Part shown: positions 18,181 through 27,257 of the stretch, in pieces
Layout: each line of letters starts with the position of its first letter
Position numbering within the stretch: position 1 is the stretch's first letter
Source: Glo-17 sp964637835
GTDB taxonomy: Bacteria; Krumholzibacteriota; Krumholzibacteriia; LZORAL124-64-63
Length of the DNA: 64,000 nt
NCBI GenBank assembly: GCA_964637835.1
Contig: CAZWYF010000006.1
Coordinates: 77,815-141,814 of the forward strand
Direction of reading: 5' to 3'
Notes under the pieces: generated by a model
Databases searched by the model: none
Seen by the model: only the letters and a program-made list of their open reading frames with translations
What the model was told of the DNA's origin: nothing
Position numbers and translations under genes: made by a program

Positions 18181-19406
18181 TGGTCACCTCGGGTGCGAGT
18201 GATGCCGCCAGGGCGGTCGAGGATCTCGGAGGCCAGCCGCCGCGCCTCGCGGTCGGCCAGCAGTGCGGTCTGCAGATCGGACAGCGGCGCCGCCGGGCGC
18301 CGCGCCAGGACCGCCGCGATCAGGTCGGCAATCTCGACATACCGGAGTCGCCCCGCCAGCAGGGCGGCCACGGCCACCTCGTTGGCCGCGTTGAGGGTCA
18401 CGGGAGCCGTGCCGCCGGCCTCGCCCGCCTCGCGGGCCAGCCGCAGGCAGGGGAAGCGCACGGTGTCCGGTGCCTCGAACTGCAGGGAGCCGATCGCCAG
18501 CAGATCGAGGCGCTCGCCGGGCAGGGGCCAGCGCTGCTCCCCGGTGATGGCGTAGAGTAAAGGCAGCCGCATGTCCGGAGTTCCCAGCTGCGCCAGGACC
18601 GCACCGTCGCGCAGCTCCACCAGCGAGTGCACCCAGGACCCGGGATGGACCACCACGTCGATCTGCGCGTAGGGCACGCCGAAGAGGACGTGGGCCTCGA
18701 TCACCTCCAGGCCCTTGTTCATGAGCGTGGCGGAGTCCACGGTGATCTTCGGTCCCATGTCCCAGGTGGGGTGGTTCAGCACCTGCTCGCGGGTGACGTG
18801 CGCCAGCTCGGCCGCCGGCGTGGTGCGGAACGGCCCGCCCGAGGCGGTGAGGATGAGCCGGGCGAGGTCCTCCCGCGCGTGCCCGCGCAGGCCCTGGGCC
18901 AGGGCCGAGTGTTCCGAGTCCACCGGCAGCAGCTCCGCGCCGCTGGCGGCCACCGCCGCCTGCACCAGCGGTCCGCCCACCACCAGCGACTCCTTGTTGG
19001 CCAGGGCGATGCGCACCCCGCGGCCGGCGGCCGCCAGGGTGGGCGCCAGCCCCGCGGCCCCGACCACCCCGTTGACCACCACCGCGCCCGCCTCGGGCAT
19101 GGCGGCCAGGGCGGCGGCATCGGCGTCGGGCAGGAGCCGGTCGCCGAAGACCCCGGCGCGGGCGGCGGCGTCGCGGGCGGCGGGATGGCTCACGGTCACC
19201 AGCGGCGGGGGCCCGGGCAGGTCCGCGAGGGCGCGGGCGAGGTCTTCCCAGCGGCGGTGGACGGCCACCGAGGCGAGCTGCAGCCGGTCGGGGAAGTGCC
19301 GGACCAGGTCCAGGGTCTGCACACCGATGCTGCCGGTGGCGCCCAGGACGGCCAGGGAGAGCGGCTCGGGCAGCCGCCGGGGCGGAGCGAAGGGATAGAG
19401 CGCCAT
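18177..19406 (-). CDS. dxr: 1-deoxy-D-xylulose 5-phosphate reductoisomerase
   Basis: Converts DXP to methylerythritol phosphate with NADPH, the second step of the MEP isoprenoid pathway. 409 aa. Seen: GATGSIGVQTLDLV nucleotide fold, ANKESLVVGG, PVDSEHSALAQ, LTASGGPFR and TVDSATLMNKGLEVIEAH active-site segments. ATG at 19406 overlaps the cdsA stop (TGATG); a GTG one codon earlier is possible. It sits between cdsA and rseP, a very common order, and supplies precursor for the undecaprenyl phosphate made by uppS upstream. Confidence 0.97.
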   Translation of the reverse strand: MALYPFAPPRRLPEPLSLAVLGATGSIGVQTLDLVRHFPDRLQLASVAVHRRWEDLARALADLPGPPPLVTVSHPAARDAAARAGVFGDRLLPDADAAALAAMPEAGAVVVNGVVGAAGLAPTLAAAGRGVRIALANKESLVVGGPLVQAAVAASGAELLPVDSEHSALAQGLRGHAREDLARLILTASGGPFRTTPAAELAHVTREQVLNHPTWDMGPKITVDSATLMNKGLEVIEAHVLFGVPYAQIDVVVHPGSWVHSLVELRDGAVLAQLGTPDMRLPLLYAITGEQRWPLPGERLDLLAIGSLQFEAPDTVRFPCLRLAREAGEAGGTAPVTLNAANEVAVAALLAGRLRYVEIADLIAAVLARRPAAPLSDLQTALLADREARRLASEILDRPGGITRTRGDH

Positions 19407-20266
19407 CACAACCCCACGAAACGGAACCAGTAGTAGAGCATGGGCACGGTGAACAGGAGGGAGTCCACGCGGTCGAGGATGCCGCCGTGGCCGGGGATCA
19501 GCCGGGCGGAGTCCTTGAGCCCGGCGTCGCGCTTGAGCAGCGACTCGACCAGGTCGCCCAGCTGCCCGAGCACGGCGCTGGCCAGGCCCAGCAGCGCCCC
19601 GGCCAGGGGCGTGACCACCTCCAGGAAGGTGAGGGCGCCGAGCCAGCCGGCCAGGACGCCGCCAGCCACGCCGCCGATGGCTCCCGACCAGGTCTTGCTG
19701 GGGCTGACGTGCGGGATGAGCTTGCGGCCGCCGATCAGGATGCCCACCACGTAGGCCGCCGTGTCGCAGGCCCAGATCATCAGCGCGGCGAAGAAGACCA
19801 GCTCCGCGCCGAGCGCGTCGTCCAGTCCGCGACTGGATGGCAGCTCGCGCAGCAGGACGAAGTGGCTGCCCAGCCAGCCCACGTACATCACCCCGAGGAT
19901 GGTGACCGCGATGTTGGTCAGGGCCTCCTCCACGTGGGGCCGGAAGACCTCCCGGATCATGATCAGCACCAGGATGGCGGTGACGATCAGGGTCAGCGCG
20001 GGCCCGCCGTGGAACACGTGCAGGGTCACCGCCACGGCCGCCGCGTAGCCCAGCAGGCGCGACGGGCGGAATCCCTTGGCCTGCATGAAGTGGAAGAACT
20101 CGGTCAGGCCGAGCAGGATGATCAGGTCCACCAGGAGCAGGAAGAAGAGGCCGCCACGGTCGGTGATCACGTACAGGCAGGGCACGCCCACCAGGATGGC
20201 CACCAGCCTCGGCACGATGCCCGCCTGCAGGAACCGGCGCAGCAACGGCGGCCGCGCCCCGGTCAC
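19406..20266 (-). CDS. cdsA: Phosphatidate cytidylyltransferase (CDP-diglyceride synthase)
   Basis: Makes CDP-diacylglycerol from phosphatidate and CTP at the inner membrane. 286 aa with about eight hydrophobic spans. The family signature is complete near the C-terminus: SLLKRDAGLKDSARLIPGHG followed by GILDRVDS. GTG start at 20266 overlaps the uppS stop by four bases (GTGA). In operon with uppS and dxr. Confidence 0.96.
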   Translation of the reverse strand: MTGARPPLLRRFLQAGIVPRLVAILVGVPCLYVITDRGGLFFLLLVDLIILLGLTEFFHFMQAKGFRPSRLLGYAAAVAVTLHVFHGGPALTLIVTAILVLIMIREVFRPHVEEALTNIAVTILGVMYVGWLGSHFVLLRELPSSRGLDDALGAELVFFAALMIWACDTAAYVVGILIGGRKLIPHVSPSKTWSGAIGGVAGGVLAGWLGALTFLEVVTPLAGALLGLASAVLGQLGDLVESLLKRDAGLKDSARLIPGHGGILDRVDSLLFTVPMLYYWFRFVGL

Positions 20267-21114
20267 GATCGATTCCTCAGCAGGCGCTTCCAGCGAGCGG
20301 GGTCGAGGACCGAGGGGGCGGCGGCGGCATCATCGGTGGCCGCGGCGGCGTGGACGCCCCCGAAGCGGCGGTCGCGGCAGAGGTACTCGTCCATGGCCAG
20401 CAGCAGGTGCCGTTCGCGGAAGTCCGGCCACAGGACCGGCGAGATGAGCAGCTCGGCGTAGGCGGACTGCCAGACCAGGAAGTTGCTCAGCCGGCACTCG
20501 CCGCTGGTGCGGATCACCAGGTCGGGATCGGGCACCTCGGGATGGTAGAGCTCGCCGCGCAGGGCGTCCTCGTCGATGGCCGCGGGCGCGAGCTCGCCGG
20601 CGGCCACGCGCTCGGCCAGACGCCGCGCCGCCCGCACGATCTCCTGGCGGCCCCCGTAGGCCAGCGCCAGGTTCAGCGTCAGCCCGTCGCCGTCCGCCAG
20701 ACGGGTGACGGCGGTGTCCAGGGCCTCCTGCGCCCGCCCCGGCAGCTGCTCCACGTCGCCGGAGACCAGCAGCCGGACCCCGCGTTCGCGGAGCTCGTCG
20801 CACTCCGCCACCAGCGCCTCCTCCAGGAACGACCACAGCGCCCGCACCTCCGGCTCGGGACGCCGGAAGTTCTCCTGGCTGAACGTGTAGAGGGTGAGGA
20901 CCTCGATGCCCAGCCGCGAGCAGACGCGGACCGCGGCGCGCACCGAGTGGCGGCCGGCGCGGTGGCCCGCCGCGCGCGGCAGGTGCCGGCGCCGCGCCCA
21001 GCGGCCGTTGCCGTCCATGATGATGGCCACGTGGCGAGGCAGTCCACCGCGGGCGACCAGCTCGGACGCGAGTCGCTCGTCGTCGAGTTCGCGGTAGCGG
21101 TCGCCGGCCACCAT
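20263..21114 (-). CDS. uppS: Isoprenyl transferase (undecaprenyl diphosphate synthase)
   Basis: cis-Prenyltransferase adding isopentenyl units to make the C55 carrier lipid of murein synthesis. 283 aa. Seen: HVAIIMDGNGRWARRR with the catalytic Asp, GHRAGRHSVR, LTLYTFSQENFRRP, and the C-terminal DLVIRTSGECRLSNFLVWQS followed by a WPDF motif. ATG at 21114 lies one base after the frr stop. The roughly 20-residue N-terminal tail and Ala-rich C-terminal tail are longer than usual. Confidence 0.97.
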   Translation of the reverse strand: MVAGDRYRELDDERLASELVARGGLPRHVAIIMDGNGRWARRRHLPRAAGHRAGRHSVRAAVRVCSRLGIEVLTLYTFSQENFRRPEPEVRALWSFLEEALVAECDELRERGVRLLVSGDVEQLPGRAQEALDTAVTRLADGDGLTLNLALAYGGRQEIVRAARRLAERVAAGELAPAAIDEDALRGELYHPEVPDPDLVIRTSGECRLSNFLVWQSAYAELLISPVLWPDFRERHLLLAMDEYLCRDRRFGGVHAAAATDDAAAAPSVLDPARWKRLLRNRS

Positions 21115-21115
21115 G

Positions 21116-21673
21116 CTAGATCTCCATGATCTCCGCTTCCTTGGCCTTGACCACCTGGTCGATCTCGGCGCAGAAGCGGTCGGTGAGCTCCTGGATCTGC
21201 TCCCGCTCGGCGTGATGCTCGTCCTCGGTGATCTCGCTGTCCTTGAGCTCCTTCTTCAGCACGTCGTTGCCGTCCTGGCGGGCGCGGCGGGCGGCCACCT
21301 TGCCGTCCTCGCCGATCTCGCGGGCCAGCTTGGTGAACTCGCGGCGACGCTCCTCGGTGAGCTCGGGGATCTGGATGCGGATCATCATGCCGTCGTTGGA
21401 CGGGTTGAGGCCGAGGTTGCCGGCCTGGATGGACTTCTCGATGGCCCCGATGGAGCCGCGGTCGAAGGGCTTGACGGTCAGCAGCCGGCCCTCGGGCGCG
21501 GCCACCGTCGCCAGCTGCTTCAGCGGCGTGGGCGCGCCGTAATAGTCCACCATGACCCCGTCCAGCAGCGCGGGCGACGCCTTGCCCGTGCGCAGCTTGT
21601 TCAGGCGGCGCTTGACCGCGTCGACGGCCTCGGCCATCTCCAGTTCGGTGTTCTCCAGGACGTCCTTGCTCAT
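21116..21673 (-). CDS. frr: Ribosome recycling factor
   Basis: 185 aa, the normal length for RRF, which splits post-termination ribosomes with EF-G. Conserved RTGKASPALLDGVMVDYYG, LATVAAPEGRLLTVKPFD and LGLNPSNDGMMIRIQIPELT segments are present. ATG at 21673 overlaps the pyrH stop (ATGA). Part of the conserved rpsB-tsf-pyrH-frr order. Confidence 0.98.
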   Translation of the reverse strand: MSKDVLENTELEMAEAVDAVKRRLNKLRTGKASPALLDGVMVDYYGAPTPLKQLATVAAPEGRLLTVKPFDRGSIGAIEKSIQAGNLGLNPSNDGMMIRIQIPELTEERRREFTKLAREIGEDGKVAARRARQDGNDVLKKELKDSEITEDEHHAEREQIQELTDRFCAEIDQVVKAKEAEIMEI

Positions 21674-22389
21674 TGCGGCGGCTCCTTTGTGATCCGGGTC
21701 CCGAGGCTCTCGCCGTCCAGGATCCGGAGCAGGTTCTCCGGGTCGGAGATGTCGAAGACCGTCACGGCGAGGTTGCCCTCGGCGCAGAGCGTGATGGCGG
21801 TCAGGTCCATGACGCGCAGCTTGCGCGCGAGCACCTCGTCGTACGTCAGGTGCGCAAACCGTCTCGCCTCAGGATACCGGTGCGGGTCGCGGTCGTAAAC
21901 CCCATCCACCTGGGTGCCCTTGAGCAGGCCGTCGGCGGAGATCTCCAGGGCCCTGAGCGCCGCCGCCGAATCGGTGGTGAAATAGGGGTTGCCGGTGCCG
22001 CCAGCGAAGATGAGCACGGTGCGGTCCTTGATCAGATCCAGCGCCCGGTCGCGGGCGAAGGGTCGGGCCAGCGGGTGCTGCTCCCGCGGCGCGAAGACCA
22101 CCGCGCGCTGGCCCTCGGCGCGCAGGTAGTCCCGCAGGACGGCGGCGTTCATGGTCGTCGCCAGCATGCCCACGTGGTCGGCGGTGACCCGACCCATGAC
22201 GCCCAGGTTGGCCTGGCGGGCGCGGAAGATGTTGCCCGCGCCGCAGACCACGCCCACCTGGACCCCACGCTGCACGGCCTGGTGCAGAACCTGCGCCAGG
22301 CCGGACAGCTTGCGATGCGAGAACTGCTCCTGCTCGTCGGCGAGGGCCTCGCCGCTGAGCTTCAGGAGCACCCGTGAGTACGGCAACAT
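21670..22389 (-). CDS. pyrH: UMP kinase
   Basis: Hexameric amino-acid-kinase-fold enzyme converting UMP to UDP. 239 aa with VLLKLSGEAL, VGVVCGAGNIFR, ADHVGMLATTMNA, FAGGTGNPYFTTDSAAALRA and DGVYDRDPHRYP. ATG at 22389 lies four bases after the tsf stop. Translationally coupled to frr. Confidence 0.98.
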   Translation of the reverse strand: MLPYSRVLLKLSGEALADEQEQFSHRKLSGLAQVLHQAVQRGVQVGVVCGAGNIFRARQANLGVMGRVTADHVGMLATTMNAAVLRDYLRAEGQRAVVFAPREQHPLARPFARDRALDLIKDRTVLIFAGGTGNPYFTTDSAAALRALEISADGLLKGTQVDGVYDRDPHRYPEARRFAHLTYDEVLARKLRVMDLTAITLCAEGNLAVTVFDISDPENLLRILDGESLGTRITKEPPQ

Positions 22390-22393
22390 CGAC

Positions 22394-22987
22394 TCATTCG
22401 CCGATGGCGAAGCGGGCGAAGCGCTTGACCTGCATGTTCTCGCCCAGCTTGCCGATCACGGACTTGAGGTAGTCCTCGATGGTCACGTCGGGATCCTTGA
22501 CGTACTTCTGCTCCAGCAGGACCACCTCGGAGTAGTACTTGCCGACCTTGCCCTCGACGATCTTCGCGATCATCTGCTCGGGCTTGCCCTCCTCGCGCAT
22601 CTGGGCGGCGTAGATCTCCTTCTCCTTCTCGATGAGGGTGGGATCCACCTCCTCGCGCGTGACGGCGACGGGGCTGGCCGCGGCGATGTGCATGGCCAGG
22701 TTGTGCACCAGCTCCTTGAAGTCGTCGGTGCGGGCCACGAAATCGGTCTCGCAGGCCACCTCGACCAGCACGCCCACCTTGCCGCCCATGTGGATGTAGG
22801 AGCCCACCAGGCCCTCGGCGGTGGCGCGGTCGGCCTTCTTCTCGGCCTTGGCGATGCCCTTCTTCCGGAGGTAGTCCCTGGCCTGCTCCAGATCGCCGCC
22901 GCACTCCTGCAGGGCGCGCTTGCAGTCCATCATGCCCGCGTTGGTGGCGTCGCGGAGCTCCTTGACCATCTTGGCGTTGATTTCCAT
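22394..22987 (-). CDS. tsf: Elongation factor Ts
   Basis: Guanine-nucleotide exchange factor for EF-Tu. 197 aa, the short form (E. coli is about 283 aa). Seen: N-terminal KELRDATNAGMMDCKRAL, YLRKKGIAKAEKK, and the core CETDFVARTDDFKELVHNLAMH. Preceded by GGGAGAG. Directly follows rpsB. Confidence 0.97.
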   Translation of the reverse strand: MEINAKMVKELRDATNAGMMDCKRALQECGGDLEQARDYLRKKGIAKAEKKADRATAEGLVGSYIHMGGKVGVLVEVACETDFVARTDDFKELVHNLAMHIAAASPVAVTREEVDPTLIEKEKEIYAAQMREEGKPEQMIAKIVEGKVGKYYSEVVLLEQKYVKDPDVTIEDYLKSVIGKLGENMQVKRFARFAIGE

Positions 22988-23012
22988 GTCCGTCGTCTCT
23001 CCCTGATTCCGG

Positions 23013-23951
23013 TTAGGCCTCGGGCCTGGTGTCCGCGGCCTTGCTCTCCGCGGCCTTGTCCTCCGCGGCCTTGTCCTCTGCGGGCTTCTCCGCGGGCTTC
23101 TCCGCGGGCTTCTCCGCGGCCTGCTCCGCGCCGGCGGCGGGGGCGGGCCTGGCGGGGGCGGGGGCGGCGGGGGCGGCGACCTTGCTGGCGTCGCCCTCGA
23201 GCGAGGCGGTGGCCCGGGGCTCGGCAGGCGCGGCGGCGGCCATGTCGACCTGGTCGCGACCCTCGGCGCGGGCCTGCTTGCCGTCCTCGATGGCCTGGGC
23301 CATCACGCGGGCGAACAGGTTGATGCTGCGGATGGCGTCGTCGTTCCCGGGGATGGGGAACTTGATGAGGTTGGGGTCGGCATTGGTGTCGACGATGCCG
23401 ATGACGGGGATGTTCAGCTTGTTGGCCTCGCGGACGGCGGTCTCCTCCTCCGCGGTATCGACCACGAAGACCGCGTCCGGCACCTTCTTCATGGTGCGGA
23501 TGCCGCCGAGGTTCCGGTGCAGCTTCTCGTACGAGCGGTTGGCCTCGAGCTGCTCCTTCTTCGAGAGCTTCTCCAGGCGCCCGTCGCGCATCATCGCCTC
23601 GAAGTCCTCCATCTTCTGGACCCGCTGGGAGATGGTCTGCCAGTTGGTGAGCATGCCGCCGAGCCAGCGCTCGGTCACGTAGGGCATGCTGCACTTCTGG
23701 GCCGCCTCGCGGATGGCGATCTTGGCCTGCTTCTTGGTGCCGATGAAGAGCACCGTGCCGCCACGGGAGGCGACCTCGCGCAGGAAATCGGTGGCCCGGT
23801 TGAGCTGCCGCAGGGTCTTCTGCAGATCGATGATGTAGATGCCGCCGCGAGCGATGAAGATGTACGGCTTCATCTTGGGGTTCCACTTGCGGGTCTGGTG
23901 CCCGAAGTGGACGCCTGCCTCGAGCAGGTCGCGCAGTCCGACGTTGGCCAT
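23013..23951 (-). CDS. rpsB: 30S ribosomal protein S2 with long C-terminal extension
   Basis: 312 aa; the S2 core (GVHFGHQTRKWNPKMKPYIF, GTKKQAKIAIREAAQ, WLGGMLTNWQTI, IGIVDTNADPNLIKFPIPGN) occupies the first 235 residues or so. The last 75 residues are an Ala/Pro/Lys/Glu-rich tail of EKPA- and EDKAA-type repeats, absent from typical S2 and probably disordered. Ribosome site CAGGAG before ATG at 23951. Starts the rpsB-tsf-pyrH-frr series about 110 bp after rpsI. Confidence 0.97.
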   Translation of the reverse strand: MANVGLRDLLEAGVHFGHQTRKWNPKMKPYIFIARGGIYIIDLQKTLRQLNRATDFLREVASRGGTVLFIGTKKQAKIAIREAAQKCSMPYVTERWLGGMLTNWQTISQRVQKMEDFEAMMRDGRLEKLSKKEQLEANRSYEKLHRNLGGIRTMKKVPDAVFVVDTAEEETAVREANKLNIPVIGIVDTNADPNLIKFPIPGNDDAIRSINLFARVMAQAIEDGKQARAEGRDQVDMAAAAPAEPRATASLEGDASKVAAPAAPAPARPAPAAGAEQAAEKPAEKPAEKPAEDKAAEDKAAESKAADTRPEA

Positions 23952-24061
23952 GACGGTTCACTCCTGGTTCAGGTTGGTCCTCCCCGATGGTCGACGGCGC
24001 GGGATGAACGCCTGAGCGCCACCTGTCCCGCGCCTCGCACCGGGTGCGTGATCGGTCGCCG

Positions 24062-24448
24062 CTAGCGCTTGGAGAACTGGAAACGCTTCCGCGCGCCGGG
24101 CTGACCGTACTTCTTGCGCTCGACCATGCGCGAATCCCGCGTCAGGAAGCCGCCCTTGCGGAGCGGCTTGCGGAACTCGTCGTTGGCCACCACGAGCGCC
24201 CGGGCCAGGCCATGGCGCAGCGCGCCGGCCTGACCACTGATGCCCCCGCCCTTGACGGTGCACCAGATGTCGAAATCCGTCCCGACGCCGAGGCTGCGCA
24301 GGGGCTGCAGCGCATGCAGGATCTGCATCTCGCTGAAGTAGTCCTTCACCTCGCGGCGGTTGACGGTCACCTTGCCATTGCCCTGGGTCAGCCAGACCCG
24401 CGCGACCGAGGTCTTGCGGCGGCCGGTGGCGTAATACCTCTCCTCCAA
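24062..24448 (-). CDS. rpsI: 30S ribosomal protein S9
   Basis: 128 aa, normal length. Conserved YYATGRRKTSVARVWL start, TVKGGGISGQAGALRHG, and the basic ERKKYGQPGARKRFQFSKR end, where the C-terminal Lys-Arg contacts P-site tRNA. No ATG is available: the chosen TTG at 24448 has GGAGG nine bases upstream, within the end of rplM. An in-frame TTG at 24457 overlaps the rplM stop but leaves no space after that GGAGG. Co-transcribed with rplM. Confidence 0.95.
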   Translation of the reverse strand: MEERYYATGRRKTSVARVWLTQGNGKVTVNRREVKDYFSEMQILHALQPLRSLGVGTDFDIWCTVKGGGISGQAGALRHGLARALVVANDEFRKPLRKGGFLTRDSRMVERKKYGQPGARKRFQFSKR

Positions 24449-24453
24449 AACTC

Positions 24454-24888
24454 TCAACCTCCGAGCTCGACGGTCTGGGGCTGCTGGGCGTGATGCGGGT
24501 GCTCCGCCCCGGCATAGACGCGCAGGTGGGTCATCTGCCGGCGGCCGAGGCGCGTCTTGGGCATCATGCCCCAGACGGCCTTGGTCACCACGCGATCGGG
24601 ATGCTTCTCCATCATGGTGCGCATGGGCGTGGCCTTCTGGCCGCCCATCCACCCCGTGTAACGGAGGTAGATCTTCTTGTCCAGCTTCTGGCCGGTGAGC
24701 TTCACCTTGTGCGCGTTGATCACGATCACGTTGTCGCCCATGTCGAGATTGGGCTGGAACGTGGGCTTGTGCTTGCCACGCAGGAAGGTGGCGATGCGGG
24801 TCGCCAGACGGCCGAGCGGGATGTCCGTGGCGTCCACCACCAGCCAGTCCTTGGCGATCTCCGCCTGCTTCATCGAATAGGTCTTCAC
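24454..24888 (-). CDS. rplM: 50S ribosomal protein L13
   Basis: 144 aa, usual length. Seen: WLVVDATDIPLGRLAT, DMGDNVIVINAHKVKLTGQK, YTGWMGGQK, VWGMMPKTRLGRRQM and LRVYAGAEHPHHAQQP. GTG start at 24888 with GGAGG five bases upstream, so the longer upstream open frame is not coding. First gene of the ribosomal operon; an intrinsic terminator of the preceding mtnA operon lies about 130 bp upstream. Confidence 0.97.
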   Translation of the reverse strand: MKTYSMKQAEIAKDWLVVDATDIPLGRLATRIATFLRGKHKPTFQPNLDMGDNVIVINAHKVKLTGQKLDKKIYLRYTGWMGGQKATPMRTMMEKHPDRVVTKAVWGMMPKTRLGRRQMTHLRVYAGAEHPHHAQQPQTVELGG

Positions 24889-25015
24889 GTTGGCCTCCGG
24901 AACGGCCCGCCAGATCCACAACTCCGGCGGACACGGCCACGAGCCGGCCGCAGCACACCCTGGCGCGGCGCCGGCCTTTCGCAGCGTCGATACCGTAACT
25001 CGTTCGGTGACAAGC

Positions 25016-25036
25016 AAAAATGCCGCCTGAGCGGCA
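25016..25036 (-). terminator. Intrinsic terminator after mtnA
   Basis: On the minus strand TGCCGC, loop TCAG, GCGGCA, then five T (plus-strand A-run 25016-25020). It lies about 37 bp after the mtnA stop codon and upstream of rplM, and cleanly separates the recJ-rel-dtd-maf-mtnA operon from the ribosomal operon. Confidence 0.88.
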
Positions 25037-25072
25037 CCCGCCTGCCTCGCTCTCGACTCGGGGGCAAGAAAT

Positions 25073-26142
<1,070 letters not shown>

Positions 26143-26146
<4 letters not shown>

Positions 26147-26771
26147 GAGGTCTCCTCCGGCGGTCCGAGGACCTCCCGCAGCGCCTGGCCGAGCAAGGCC
26201 AGCGGCAGGCCCATGACGTTGAAGTAGCAGCCGCGGACCCCGCGCACCATGAGCGCGCCGAGTCCCTGGATGCCGTAGGCCCCGGCCTTGTCCATGGGCT
26301 CGCCGGAGGCCACGTAACGGGCGATGGCGTCCGCGCCCACCGGCAGGAACTCCACCCCGGTGCGCTCGTGTCCCAGCCACCGGCGATGCGGCCCGCCACG
26401 CAGCGCGATGGCCGAGATCACCGTGTGCCGCCGCCCCGACAGCCGCCCCAGCATGGCGCGCGCCTCGGCCACGTCGCGCGGCTTCTCCAGCACCTCGCCG
26501 TCGAGGACCACGATGGTGTCGGCGCCCAGGACCAGCCGGCCCGGCGCCAGTTCGCCCACCGCCTCGGCCTTCAGACGGGCCAGCTCCTCGCTGTAGCGGT
26601 CGGGATCGGCATGCAGCGCCGCCAGCCGCGCGGCGTGCTCGGCCTCGACGTCGCCGGCCGGTCGCTGCTCGAAGGGAAGGCCGGCGGTGCGCAGGAGTTC
26701 CGCCCGGCGGGGCGAGCGGCTGGCGAGGATGAGCACCTCCCCCCGCGGCCAGGGCACGAACGGGCTGACGG

Positions 26772-26775
<4 letters not shown>
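26143..26775 (-). CDS. maf: Maf family nucleotide pyrophosphatase
   Basis: House-cleaning hydrolase of non-canonical nucleoside triphosphates (dTTP/UTP or m7GTP type). 210 aa. Seen: LILASRSPRRAELLRTAGL, LVLGADTIVVLDG, LEKPRDVAEARAMLGRLSGR and the MDKAGAYGIQGLGALMV end. ATG at 26775 overlaps the dtd stop by four bases. Whether it is YhdE- or YceF-like cannot be settled by eye. Confidence 0.95.
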
Positions 26776-27236
<461 letters not shown>

Positions 27237-27257
27237 GGGGCTCCTTCCCTGGGGCGT

